Shown: in pieces, positions 16,374 to 24,935 of the stretch | Numbering within the stretch: position 1 is the first letter of the stretch | Layout: every line of letters begins with the position of its first letter | Source of the DNA: Actinomycetes bacterium | GTDB taxonomy: Bacteria; Actinomycetota; Actinomycetes; Mycobacteriales; Mycobacteriaceae | DNA length: 64,000 bases | Reading direction: 5' to 3' | NCBI GenBank assembly: GCA_023461275.1 | Contig: JAEYMI010000052.1 | Coordinates: 32,797-96,796 of the forward strand | Program-made: the position numbers and the translations under genes | The notes under the pieces: generated by a model | The model's input: only the letters and a program-made list of their open reading frames with translations | Told to the model about the DNA's origin: nothing | The model's database searches: none

Positions 16374-17690
16374 TCAACCCACCTGGGAGCCGGGGCTTCG
16401 CGAGGCCTTCGGAGCACCAACCACCGCAGCATCAACCACCGCGGGATCAACCGCCGCAGCCCTTTCTGAGCCGATCGCCTCCGCGGTCCAGGGCCGAAAC
16501 CACAGCAGCGTAATGGCCGCGGTGACCAGGGTGCCGACCAGAAATGCCATGGCGACACCCCATGCGGTTCCCGGAATCCACAGTGAGACAGTGATTGCCG
16601 CGAGCGCGACAACGACGAAGACACATTTCACGGTCAGCGCATCGGCAGAGCGGTTCTGCGCCTTGAGCGCGATACCCAGCACCGTGATCCACGCGCTTGC
16701 GGCGTACTGTGCGGCCATCACGACGATGACAGCCCGGGCGGGCTCGTAGGTGCTCCCCAGGATCAGCCCACCGAGCGAGCTCGGCAGGAAGCGCAGGATG
16801 ATGCCCACGACCAGAGCGATCGTCGAGGTGATCACCGCGACCTTGATCAACAGACGCCAGGTCTGCTGCGGATGTCGTTCAGCACGAACAGCTTCGGGAA
16901 TCACGACCAGCGGGATGGCGCTGGCGACGATGGCCAGTGGGGCCAGCGCCGCGGTCGCACCCCTGATCGCCGCGGCGGCGACGTTGTCCACCACCGTGGC
17001 CACCAACAACAGAACAATGAAGATCGTGACCTGCTCGAGTCCGGCGTCGATACCGTAGCGGATGCGGTGCTTGCCGTCGGCGACGATCCACCGGCGCAAG
17101 CCCTTGAGTCGAGGGATGATCCGAAGGTTGACCATCAACCCCACCAACGCGATTCCCGCACACAGCGCCCATCCCCCGACCAGCCAGACCGCGGTCAGCC
17201 AGGAGGGCTTGGTCCAGGCGGCGATCAGCATGAGGAAGCTGCCCGCGCACCACACACCGTCCCAAAGTGCGGCAACGTGAGCATCGCCCAGGGTGATGGC
17301 AACATAGCGCAGCACGTCCTGGGCGAGCACCAGCGGCACCGCAACGGCCAACAGCAACGCCGATGCATCGACCGCGCCGGTGAACGCATACACCACCAAC
17401 CCGATCGAAACCGCCAGTCCGCCAACCAGTGCCGCCCCCATCGCCAACGCACCCTGCCGTCGTACGTCGGAGGCGCCGAGGTCGGCGGTGAGCAACAACG
17501 GAGTGCCGATCGCGCCGCGCAGGATTCCCAGCGCGGCCGCGACGAGGGTGAACATCAACGCGATCCGGCCGAAATCCTCGGTGGCAGCCACCACGGCGAT
17601 AGCAAACAGGATCAGGCCGTTCCCCACGCTGGAGAACACCTGATCAAGCGTGCCGGATACAGCACGCAGCTTTCCGCCGGCCATCGTCAA
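16374..17690 (-). CDS. Wzx-type polysaccharide flippase, module 1
   Basis: A 438-residue polytopic membrane protein (about 12 or more hydrophobic helices) of the polysaccharide transport/MVF superfamily. It shares GTLDQVFSSVGNGLILFA with the module 2 flippase at 24934-26226 (there SVSNGLILFA). It moves the undecaprenyl-linked repeat unit to the outer leaflet. The C-terminal tail is Ala/Val-rich (AAAVDPAVVDAAVVGAP), a low-complexity extension seen in several proteins of the island. Start TTG 17690, or ATG 17684 after GGTGGGTGAGC. Confidence 0.87.
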   Translation of the reverse strand: MTMAGGKLRAVSGTLDQVFSSVGNGLILFAIAVVAATEDFGRIALMFTLVAAALGILRGAIGTPLLLTADLGASDVRRQGALAMGAALVGGLAVSIGLVVYAFTGAVDASALLLAVAVPLVLAQDVLRYVAITLGDAHVAALWDGVWCAGSFLMLIAAWTKPSWLTAVWLVGGWALCAGIALVGLMVNLRIIPRLKGLRRWIVADGKHRIRYGIDAGLEQVTIFIVLLLVATVVDNVAAAAIRGATAALAPLAIVASAIPLVVIPEAVRAERHPQQTWRLLIKVAVITSTIALVVGIILRFLPSSLGGLILGSTYEPARAVIVVMAAQYAASAWITVLGIALKAQNRSADALTVKCVFVVVALAAITVSLWIPGTAWGVAMAFLVGTLVTAAITLLWFRPWTAEAIGSERAAAVDPAVVDAAVVGAPKASRSPGSQVG

Positions 17691-17707
17691 TGCTCACCCA
17701 CCACTGC

Positions 17708-19018
17708 TCATCCAACCCGTTCTTCGCTGGCGATCGAATCGGTCGGAATCGTCAGGGCGCGGGCCAATCCTGCTCGGACCCGCTCGGGGTCGGCGATATC
17801 TGGGGAGAAGGTGGCGGCGAATTGAATGGTGCCACCGGCATTGGTCATACACACCGAGATGTGCTGACTGCTTCCGGGCGGAAGCGCGACAGCGAAGATC
17901 TTCTGCCCGTCCTGGCGCCAGGAAAGTTTGGCGGACGCGGGGAGGCGAGTGACGTCGGACAGGATCAACCTCGGGCGGCCGTGTGCCGGCTCACCGATGC
18001 CACGCAAACTCCGGTGTGCCCCCATCCGCCGAATCGTCGCGGCGGCAGTCGTGCGGGCCAACAACCGGGTCGACTCCAATTCGGCACGCACCGCCTCACC
18101 GAAGGCCCCGGGTCTGATCGCGCAGTCGGGCAACGCGATCGTCGCGATTCCCGCCAGGTTGCCCAGCGTTCCGGCGTCCTTCGGTAGGTAGCGCCGCAGA
18201 TCGACGAGGATGTTCACGTCGTCCATGACGTGAACGCCGTACTCGCGCAGCCCTCGCCAGATGCAGTAGAACATCAGCGAACTCAGTGATGCGCCGGGCG
18301 CCTCGACGTCGCGCCACGCCTTCAGCTCGTGGAGGTAGCCCGGAGTGCTCCCGGCCCACGCCGCCGCGACCCTGGTGGTCCCGCTCGAGGGGTCGACGCG
18401 CTGGCGGCGCAGCGGCGGTGCGTCGTCGGTGTCCGCCCCCGAGGTGAGACGTTCGGACAATCGGCCCAAGGCGCCCTGGATCGCCCCGCTCGTCATCGCC
18501 CCGATATCTTTCGAGATCGCCAACGGCTCGGAGACAACCGCATTGCGCAGCACCGACATCAACGCCGTGTTGGTGGTGGCCGGCGGTACGGGATCGACGA
18601 AACCACCCGCCGGCGGGCTCTGAGCACCCAGCGCGGCCATCAGCTCGATCATCACTCCGCCGTCACCGATCCCGTGGTCGAGTCCGATGAGCAGATATCC
18701 GTCCTGGAAGGTGGCGACAATCGGCGCCCCCGGCTTGCGCGACAGCAACGACGTCAGAGCCGCGCTCGGATCCGTCACGTCGGCGTCCGCGGGAGCTGCA
18801 AGATACCGATCGGTGATCTCAGGATCGAATTCCCATGCCAGACTGTCTTCTTCCGGTTGTAGGCCGACCCGGTTGAGCGGACCGCGCTCAGCGATCGCCC
18901 GCAGCCGAGGCAGAATGGTCGACACGTCGTCGTTGCTCATCGGGCCCACGATCACCCACACGAACGATCCGGCCGACAACGCGTCGAGGACCCCCACGGT
19001 TTCCCTTCGCCCCGTCAT
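17708..19018 (-). CDS. WS/DGAT- or PapA-like acyltransferase, module 1
   Basis: A 436-residue protein of the CoA-dependent acyltransferase/condensation superfamily. The active-site pattern is LDHGIGDGG (His115, Asp119, Gly120 of HxxxDG). It opens with a WS/DGAT-like start, VLDALSAGSFVW, and has DDVNILVDLRRYLP in the C-terminal half. A paralogue occupies the same place in module 2 (34374-35741). In mycolic-acid bacteria such enzymes attach long acyl chains to glycolipids, so it may acylate the EPS unit or a lipid anchor (inference). The start overlaps the upstream glycosyltransferase stop (ATGA). Confidence 0.78.
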   Translation of the reverse strand: MTGRRETVGVLDALSAGSFVWVIVGPMSNDDVSTILPRLRAIAERGPLNRVGLQPEEDSLAWEFDPEITDRYLAAPADADVTDPSAALTSLLSRKPGAPIVATFQDGYLLIGLDHGIGDGGVMIELMAALGAQSPPAGGFVDPVPPATTNTALMSVLRNAVVSEPLAISKDIGAMTSGAIQGALGRLSERLTSGADTDDAPPLRRQRVDPSSGTTRVAAAWAGSTPGYLHELKAWRDVEAPGASLSSLMFYCIWRGLREYGVHVMDDVNILVDLRRYLPKDAGTLGNLAGIATIALPDCAIRPGAFGEAVRAELESTRLLARTTAAATIRRMGAHRSLRGIGEPAHGRPRLILSDVTRLPASAKLSWRQDGQKIFAVALPPGSSQHISVCMTNAGGTIQFAATFSPDIADPERVRAGLARALTIPTDSIASEERVG

Positions 19019-20391
19019 TTCGACGCCACCCCCTGCATGGCTGCCGGAGCCAACACGCCTCTGGAACGCTCAGTCGGCGAGGGCCCGCCCGCGATCGGCT
19101 CGGGCAGCGTGGAATCCAGCGCCGCGGCAGCAGCAGTCGCCATCATCACCTGCGCGGCCGTGCCATAACCCGATTGGTCGAGTGATCGGCACCAGCGATC
19201 GTAGGAGTCGATGCCGGCGGCTTCGCTCAACGTCCGCAGCGCGTATTCGGGTCCGTTGGCTCCGAGCCGCGCACACAGATCGCGGTCGGCGACCAACGAT
19301 TCCGCCTCGGTGACAAGCAGATCCGGATTACCGGCCGGGATCACGATTCCCGCACCCGAGGCCCGGACCTCCTCTGCCGACACCCCATCAGCGGCCACCG
19401 CCGCGAGCACCGGACGTCCGGCGGTGAAGTACGACGTCATCTTGCTCGGGACGGCCATTCCGTGCAGACCCGGAAGTTCGTGGACAAGGAGAACATCGGC
19501 CGCGGCGAGCACATCGTAGAACTCGTCTTCCGGTAGCGGCGGCAGGAACTGGATGTGGTCGACGCCAACTGCGCTGTCCTGGAGGGACTGTCGTTGATTG
19601 CCGTCGCCAACGAGGACGAATCGGACGTTCGAACCACGGGAATCGGAGCGTCGGGCCGCCGCGACCACTGACTCGAGCCCCTGTTTGACGCCCATGTTTC
19701 CGGTGTGCACCACGATGGTCTCGTCAGGCGACCACCCGTATTTCGTCCGGATGGACACGACCTGCTCCGGACTGCGTGCACAACTCGAACTGAGGTGACT
19801 CCAATTGCGGATCACGGTGGTGGCCGATTCGCTGACACCCATGTCGACCAGCGAGTGCTGAAAGTGCCGGTGAATGACCGTGATTCCCGAGGCCCGGCGG
19901 AACACCGCGGACTCGAAGGCGAGGGCAACGTTGGAAGCCAGGCCGCGTCCGCTGCCGGTCTCACGCATGCCGAGTCCGTACAGGTCGTGCACGATGAGTC
20001 CGATGGGAATGCGCAGCGCCCGTGCCCTGGTCACCACCAGTGCCGCGGCGGCCAACGCCGGGGTCACGGCGATGACCAGGTCGTGCGGTCCCCAGTATGC
20101 GCTCGACGCCCGACGACCGAAGCTCAGCTCCATTCGGAGCCGATTGGCCAGCGTCACGTCACTGGGTACGAAGTGCGGGAACCGGTGTACCCGCACACCA
20201 TTGATGTACTCGACACGTTCCTGGTCGCCTTCATAGCCGGGGGCGATCCGCCACTCCGGATAATGTGGCAACCCGGTATAGACAGTGACAGCATGCCCAC
20301 GGGCAGATAGACCTTCGGCCAACCCTGTTGTGTACGGGGCGATTCCGGTCATCTCAGGCGCGTAGTTGATTCCAACGACGAGAATTCTCAT
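19015..20391 (-). CDS. wcaI: WcaI-like GT4 glycosyltransferase, module 1
   Basis: About 458 residues, GT-B fold. The N-terminus MRILVVGINYAPEMTGIAPY and LPHYPEWRI are the WcaI (colanic acid GT) signature. The donor domain has HTGNMGVKQGLE and LPGLHGMAVPSKMTSY. In colanic acid loci WcaI is placed next to WcaF and the GDP-fucose genes, as here, so it probably adds fucose or the neighbouring sugar. I start at ATG 20391, where the family signature begins, although the frame is open to 20409. The C-terminal 40 residues are low-complexity. Paralogues: 35738-36985 and 57619-58902. Confidence 0.88.
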   Translation of the reverse strand: MRILVVGINYAPEMTGIAPYTTGLAEGLSARGHAVTVYTGLPHYPEWRIAPGYEGDQERVEYINGVRVHRFPHFVPSDVTLANRLRMELSFGRRASSAYWGPHDLVIAVTPALAAAALVVTRARALRIPIGLIVHDLYGLGMRETGSGRGLASNVALAFESAVFRRASGITVIHRHFQHSLVDMGVSESATTVIRNWSHLSSSCARSPEQVVSIRTKYGWSPDETIVVHTGNMGVKQGLESVVAAARRSDSRGSNVRFVLVGDGNQRQSLQDSAVGVDHIQFLPPLPEDEFYDVLAAADVLLVHELPGLHGMAVPSKMTSYFTAGRPVLAAVAADGVSAEEVRASGAGIVIPAGNPDLLVTEAESLVADRDLCARLGANGPEYALRTLSEAAGIDSYDRWCRSLDQSGYGTAAQVMMATAAAAALDSTLPEPIAGGPSPTERSRGVLAPAAMQGVASK

Positions 20392-20392
20392 G

Positions 20393-20995
20393 TCACATCC
20401 GTTCCTCACCTCGCGGAGCGAGCACCACTGCCCGTTCTGCTACATCTCTGGTCACCAGGGCACTTGCGCCGACAACGGCTCCGTCCCCCACCGCCACACC
20501 ACGTAATACCGTGGCGCGCAGTGCGATCCACGCACCGTTGCCGATGACGATCGGTGCATTGTCGAATTCGAAGGTTGGCGATCTGCGATCATGGCTGCCG
20601 GTGCAGAGCATGACCTCCTGCGATATGCACACACCGGAGCCGATCCGAACCGGCTCCAGGTTGAGGATCCAGGCGCGCTCACCCACCCACGTGCCGTCGC
20701 CGATCTCGAGCTTCCACGGCCAGTGGATGCGCACGTCGTGCCGGATGAGGACTCCACTGCCGATCGTCGCGCCGAAAGCGCGCAGGGCAGCAATGCGAAT
20801 CTTGTTGGGCACCCACCACTGAGCGATCACGGGTCGCAGCGCCATCCACATGATCTGCACGTGCCGGCCGCGGCCCTTGTCGTATCCGGTGCCGCGGAAG
20901 CCACGAAGATCGAATCCCGCCGATGAAACAGACGAGAGTGGTACCTCGGGCAATTCGGCAATACTGCGCAGCTGGGCGTCTCCCCGCCTTGTCAT
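20393..20995 (-). CDS. wcaF: WcaF-like acetyltransferase, module 1
   Basis: A 200-residue hexapeptide-repeat acetyltransferase of the WcaF type. Conserved features are YDKGRGRHVQ at the N-terminus, LIRHDVRIHWPWKLEIGDG, and CISQEVMLCTGSHDRRS holding the catalytic histidine. It likely O-acetylates fucose in the repeat unit. The ATG at 20995 overlaps the stop of fcl (ATGA), which decides the start over longer frames. Equivalent genes follow fcl or the lipase in modules 2 and 3. Confidence 0.9.
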   Translation of the reverse strand: MTRRGDAQLRSIAELPEVPLSSVSSAGFDLRGFRGTGYDKGRGRHVQIMWMALRPVIAQWWVPNKIRIAALRAFGATIGSGVLIRHDVRIHWPWKLEIGDGTWVGERAWILNLEPVRIGSGVCISQEVMLCTGSHDRRSPTFEFDNAPIVIGNGAWIALRATVLRGVAVGDGAVVGASALVTRDVAERAVVLAPRGEERM

Positions 20996-21981
20996 GCCCG
21001 AACTCCGGCGCGGTTCGCTCGATACCAATCGACGCTGGCCGCGATACCGCCACCGATGTCCACCGACGGTTTCCAACCCAGTTTGCTGATGGCCGAGGTA
21101 TCCAGCACCTTACGCGGAGTACCGTCGGGCTTGCTTGTGTCCCAGAGCGTTTCGCCGCGGTAGCCGATCTCACCGGCTACGAGCTCGGCAAGCTCGGCAA
21201 TGGTGTGATCTTGACCGGTACCGACATTCACGTGGGTGTTGCCATCAAAATTCTCCAGCAGGAACAGGCACGCATCGGCCAGGTCGTCGACGTAGAGCAT
21301 CTCCCGGCGCGGCGATCCGGTTCCCCAGTTGGTCACGGTTGGCGCGCCGGATGCATGCGCCTCGTCGTAGCGTCGGATCAGGGCCGGCAGCATGTGAGAT
21401 CCGGTGGGCGAGAAGTTGTCTCCGGGGCCGTACAGGTTGGCCGGCATCGCGGAGATCCACGGGAAACCAAATTGGCGGCGAATAGCTTGCACGTGCATGA
21501 TCCCGGCTATCTTGGCGATCGCGTATGCGTCGTTGCTCTCCTCGAGCGCCCCGGTCAGCAACGAATCCTCGGTGATCGGTTGCGGCGCAAACTTCGGGTA
21601 GATGCACGACGAGCCCAGGAACAGCAACCGCGGCACACCCGCCTTCATCGCACCGTCCAGGACGTTGAGTTGAATGCGGAGGTTGTCGGACAGGAAGTCC
21701 GCCGGATAGGTGCTGTTGGCGAGGATACCGCCGACCTTGGCAGCCGCCAGCACCACCACATCGGGTTCGGTACGCGCGAGGAACTCGAATGTCGCTGCGC
21801 GGTCGCGCAAATCCAGTTCGGAGCTGGTCCGGCAGACAATGCGCTTGAATCCCTCACTGCGGAACTTTCGCACCAACGCCGACCCCACCAGACCCCGGTG
21901 ACCGGCGATGTAGACGGTGGAATCGCGATCCAGGGGCTCCGGGGTGAAGTCGTCGATCTCTCGGCCGATGGTGTCGTTCAT
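20992..21981 (-). CDS. fcl: GDP-L-fucose synthase, module 1
   Basis: A 329-residue NADPH-dependent epimerase/reductase that turns GDP-4-keto-6-deoxymannose into GDP-L-fucose. The Rossmann loop is IAGHRGLVGSA. Catalytic residues are all present: LGSSCIYPK (Ser124, Cys126), YAIAK (Tyr153, Lys157) and the later histidine in TGSHM (His196). REMLYVDDLADAC and SKPDGTPRKVLD are also typical. ATG 21981 overlaps the gmd stop by four bases, so gmd and fcl are coupled. Confidence 0.95.
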   Translation of the reverse strand: MNDTIGREIDDFTPEPLDRDSTVYIAGHRGLVGSALVRKFRSEGFKRIVCRTSSELDLRDRAATFEFLARTEPDVVVLAAAKVGGILANSTYPADFLSDNLRIQLNVLDGAMKAGVPRLLFLGSSCIYPKFAPQPITEDSLLTGALEESNDAYAIAKIAGIMHVQAIRRQFGFPWISAMPANLYGPGDNFSPTGSHMLPALIRRYDEAHASGAPTVTNWGTGSPRREMLYVDDLADACLFLLENFDGNTHVNVGTGQDHTIAELAELVAGEIGYRGETLWDTSKPDGTPRKVLDTSAISKLGWKPSVDIGGGIAASVDWYRANRAGVRA

Positions 21982-23006
21982 GCAGCGCTCCAATCCGGCA
22001 GGGCCGGACGATCGATCCATGCCCGTCCTTCGCAATCGAGCGCTTCGATGTCCGCATCGACCATGATCCGGGCCAGCTCGTAGGCATCGACCCGCGCCTT
22101 CCAGCCGAGCAGTTGATTGGCCCGGGTGGCATCGCCGATCAGCGAATCGACCTCGGTGGGGCGCAGGTAGCGTTCGTCAAACCGTACGTGGCGTTCCCAG
22201 TCCAGACCGGCATGGTCGAATGCCGTGGCCAGGAAATCCTTAACGGTGCAGTCGATTCCGGTGGCGAGCACATAGTCGCTGGGCTCGTCGGCCTGCAGCA
22301 TCCGCCACATCCCTTCGACGTACTCGGGTGCATACCCCCAATCACGCACGGCGTCGAGATTGCCCATGTAGAGATGCTCTTCGATTCCGGCCTTGATCCG
22401 GGCGACCGCGCGGGTGATCTTACGGGTCACGAAAGTCTCACCGCGACGCGGCGATTCGTGATTGAACAGGATGCCGTTGACGGCATAGATGCCGTAGGCC
22501 TCACGATAGTTGCGGGTCACCCAGTACGAGTAGACCTTCGCCGCGCCATAGGGCGACCGCGGGTAGAACAAGGTGTCCTCATTCTGCGGCGGCGGCGTCG
22601 CGCCAAACATTTCCGAACTCGACGCCTGGTAGAAGCGGCAGTTGATCTTGGACTGGCGTACCGCTTCCAGCAGTCGGATCGACCCGATGCCGGTCGTGTC
22701 GCCGGTGTGCTCGGGTTCGTCGAAGCTGACACGCACATGTGATTGTGCCGCAAGGTTATACACCTCGTGGGGGTCGATCTCCGAGAGCAGCGTCACCAGC
22801 CGGGCACCGTCGGACAGGTCGCCGTAGTGCAGGAACAACCGTGCCGCCGGATCATGCGGATCGTCATACAGATGATCGATCCTGGAGGTGTTGAACGTCG
22901 ACGCCCGTCGAATCAGACCGTGCACCTCATACCCCTTGGACAACAACAATTCCGCGAGATACGACCCATCCTGGCCGGTGATCCCGGTGATCAAAGCTCG
23001 TTTCAC
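21978..23006 (-). CDS. gmd: GDP-mannose 4,6-dehydratase, module 1
   Basis: A 342-residue short-chain dehydrogenase that makes GDP-4-keto-6-deoxy-D-mannose from GDP-mannose, the first committed step to GDP-fucose. Motifs: ITGITGQDGSYLAE (NADP binding), ASSSEMFG (catalytic Ser/Glu region) and SPYGAAKVYSYW (Tyr153, Lys157). Start GTG 23006 is set by AAGGAG five bases upstream. Modules 2 and 3 carry near-identical copies (39986-41008, 60730-61752); most differences are a few residues, so the three genes are recent duplicates or are homogenised by gene conversion. Confidence 0.95.
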   Translation of the reverse strand: MKRALITGITGQDGSYLAELLLSKGYEVHGLIRRASTFNTSRIDHLYDDPHDPAARLFLHYGDLSDGARLVTLLSEIDPHEVYNLAAQSHVRVSFDEPEHTGDTTGIGSIRLLEAVRQSKINCRFYQASSSEMFGATPPPQNEDTLFYPRSPYGAAKVYSYWVTRNYREAYGIYAVNGILFNHESPRRGETFVTRKITRAVARIKAGIEEHLYMGNLDAVRDWGYAPEYVEGMWRMLQADEPSDYVLATGIDCTVKDFLATAFDHAGLDWERHVRFDERYLRPTEVDSLIGDATRANQLLGWKARVDAYELARIMVDADIEALDCEGRAWIDRPALPDWSAA

Positions 23007-23100
23007 AACCGCTCCTTCTCGACAGTCACAGCACTTCCACATGGAGTTCGCAGCACAAGAGCCACGGCGACCAGCCACCATCGGCTGATCACCAATCAGT

Positions 23101-24540
23101 TCAGTACGCGCCGTCTTTGGCGAGCACGGCACCAACAGTTCGCCAGAGCAAGGCCACATCGCCTGCCAGAGACCAATTTTCGACGTAGGAGAGATCCAGC
23201 TGGACCGATTGCTCCCAGGACAGATCGCTGCGCCCCGACACCTGCCAGAGCCCGGTCATCCCCGGCCGAACCAACATCCGGCGGTGGATGATGTGGTCGT
23301 AGGTTTCGACCTCGGCGCGCAGCGGCGGACGCGGACCCACCAGGCTCATCGATCCGCCAACGACGTTGAACAGTTGCGGCAACTCGTCGAGACTGAACCG
23401 CCGCAACACCTTTCCCACCCGCGTCACGCGCGGGTCGTCGTGGAGCTTGAACAGCACGGCGTTACCCTCGTTGCGCTCGGCCAGCGCTGCGCGCTGACGA
23501 TCGGCGTCGACCACCATCGATCGGAACTTCCACATCCGGAACGGGCAGTTGCCCACTCCGATCCGTTCGCCCCGGTAGAAGACCGGGCCTTTGCTGTCCA
23601 GTACGACCGCCAACGCACAGGCAAGAAGCACCGGCGAGAGGACGAGGATCGCGAGGACGGCGAGCACTTTGTCGAAGGTGAGCTTGAACAGTCCGTTGGA
23701 ACCTCGGTACGTAGGGTGCTCGACGAACAGCAACGGCACACCGGCCTGCGGACGCATCGACAGGCGTGGGCCGGCGATGTCGATCAACCCGGGCGAGACC
23801 AGCAGTTCGACGCCGAGACCGCTGAGCTCCCACGACAGCTCACGCATCGCAGCGTGGCCCATGGCGCTGGCCGATGTCACTGCAACCGTTGTCGCTCCGG
23901 ATGATTCAACCGCGCACCGCACATCGGCGATCGCAGCGGCGGCGTCGGCGCGACACTCCCCGACCACGTGATAGCCCAACGCCGAGTGCTTCTCCAACCG
24001 CTCGGTCAGCGCACGCGCCGAAGCCGGATCGCCGACCACCACCACGCGTCGACTGTTGGCGCCGGTCCGTCGACCTCGTTTGATGAACAACCGCCAGCAT
24101 CGTCGGGAAAACAACAGCCCTACTGTGCCCAACGCCAAGGCGATCAGATACCGGTGCACAATCGGCACATTGAACACGACGTCGACCATCGCGAGTCCAC
24201 CCAGCAGATACAGCGACGCCTGCAGGATTTTCACGTATTCGGCTCCCCCCGAACCGATTACGCCCCAACTGTGACACCGCGTCAGTCTTAGGACGACATA
24301 CCAGCACACGATGATCATGAGCGAGATCGCCTGCGTCAGCAGGTGGAACCGGACGGCCGACTCGACGCCCGAGGTGCCCAATCGCACCCATTGCCCGAGC
24401 TCGACCGCAACAGTGATGATGACGAGATCGGTGATTCTGACGCCGCGTGAATAGCGCACCATCCACCGTTCGGACGCACCGAGCTCGGTACGTGGCCGGG
24501 GCGGCGCGGCGCTCAGAATCGGTCGAGCCGATGAGGTCAC
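23101..24540 (-). CDS. Polyprenyl glycosylphosphotransferase initiating EPS synthesis (WcaJ/CpsE-like)
   Basis: A 479-residue membrane enzyme that transfers hexose-1-phosphate to undecaprenyl phosphate, starting repeat-unit assembly. It has four N-terminal membrane helices, a CoA-binding-like central domain (RRVVVVGDPASARAL), a fifth helix (about VLAVLAILVLSPVLLACAL) and the catalytic bacterial sugar transferase domain with MWKFRSMVVDAD, FSLDELPQLFNVV and PGMTGLWQVSGRSD. GTG 24540 follows GGAGGACTC. This is the only initiating transferase I find in the window, so the three modules may share it. It is the first gene downstream of the promoter at 24639-24666. Confidence 0.93.
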   Translation of the reverse strand: MTSSARPILSAAPPRPRTELGASERWMVRYSRGVRITDLVIITVAVELGQWVRLGTSGVESAVRFHLLTQAISLMIIVCWYVVLRLTRCHSWGVIGSGGAEYVKILQASLYLLGGLAMVDVVFNVPIVHRYLIALALGTVGLLFSRRCWRLFIKRGRRTGANSRRVVVVGDPASARALTERLEKHSALGYHVVGECRADAAAAIADVRCAVESSGATTVAVTSASAMGHAAMRELSWELSGLGVELLVSPGLIDIAGPRLSMRPQAGVPLLFVEHPTYRGSNGLFKLTFDKVLAVLAILVLSPVLLACALAVVLDSKGPVFYRGERIGVGNCPFRMWKFRSMVVDADRQRAALAERNEGNAVLFKLHDDPRVTRVGKVLRRFSLDELPQLFNVVGGSMSLVGPRPPLRAEVETYDHIIHRRMLVRPGMTGLWQVSGRSDLSWEQSVQLDLSYVENWSLAGDVALLWRTVGAVLAKDGAY

Positions 24541-24933
24541 GAGTCCTCCATCAGGAAGCACAACAGTTTGTCTGCACAACATCTCTGTTGAGAATGACCC
24601 ACCCCGTTGCGGCCCCGTACCGCCCATACTCGCGATTTAATTTAGCGGATTCCACTTTCACTGCAATTGAAAGATCTGCCAATCCACCAGCTCTGAACGC
24701 AACTCGTACGCGTCCCACCTGCGTTTACTCGTGCTTTACTCCAGCATCTCTGCGTTTTACGCGAGTACATCGCAATTGCCGAATGGACCATTCAACTGCG
24801 GTTTCGATTCGAACGCACTCGCCGGCGTTACCTTGCCATCACGCAATTAACGTCGGAGTAACAGGTTCTGTTCAACTCTCGCCGGGCCCGTCTCTGGCGA
24901 GAATGGGCGGAGAAGATGGCGCTGATCGTCGGG
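24541..24933. other. Promoter-bearing intergenic region of the module 1 operon
   Basis: A 393-base AT-richer stretch between the module 2 flippase and the sugar transferase, both on the minus strand. It contains a promoter at 24639-24666 and the conserved 20-bp element at 24916-24935. The leader of about 92 bases has an in-frame ATG at 24582 preceded by a G-rich stretch, an alternative start for the transferase. No other gene is visible. Confidence 0.7.
24639..24666 (-). promoter_or_regulatory. Promoter P1 of the module 1 operon
   Basis: On the minus strand a TTGCAG -35 (24666-24661) and TAAATT -10 (24644-24639) are separated by 16 bases. CAATTG overlaps the -35. The same layout, always with a 16-base spacer, precedes the other three leftward units of the island. 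Identified by eye; no transcript data. Confidence 0.6.
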
Positions 24934-24935
24934 TC
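24916..24935 (-). promoter_or_regulatory. Conserved island element, copy 1
   Basis: Plus-strand sequence ATGGCGCTGATCGTCGGGTC. It is the first of four copies in the island, each 250-255 bases upstream of the -35 of a leftward promoter (here exactly 250). It overlaps the flippase stop codon by two bases. Possible roles: upstream activator or silencer site, antisense promoter region, or start of a short plus-strand peptide (reads MALIVGS, preceded by GGAG). Confidence 0.6.
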
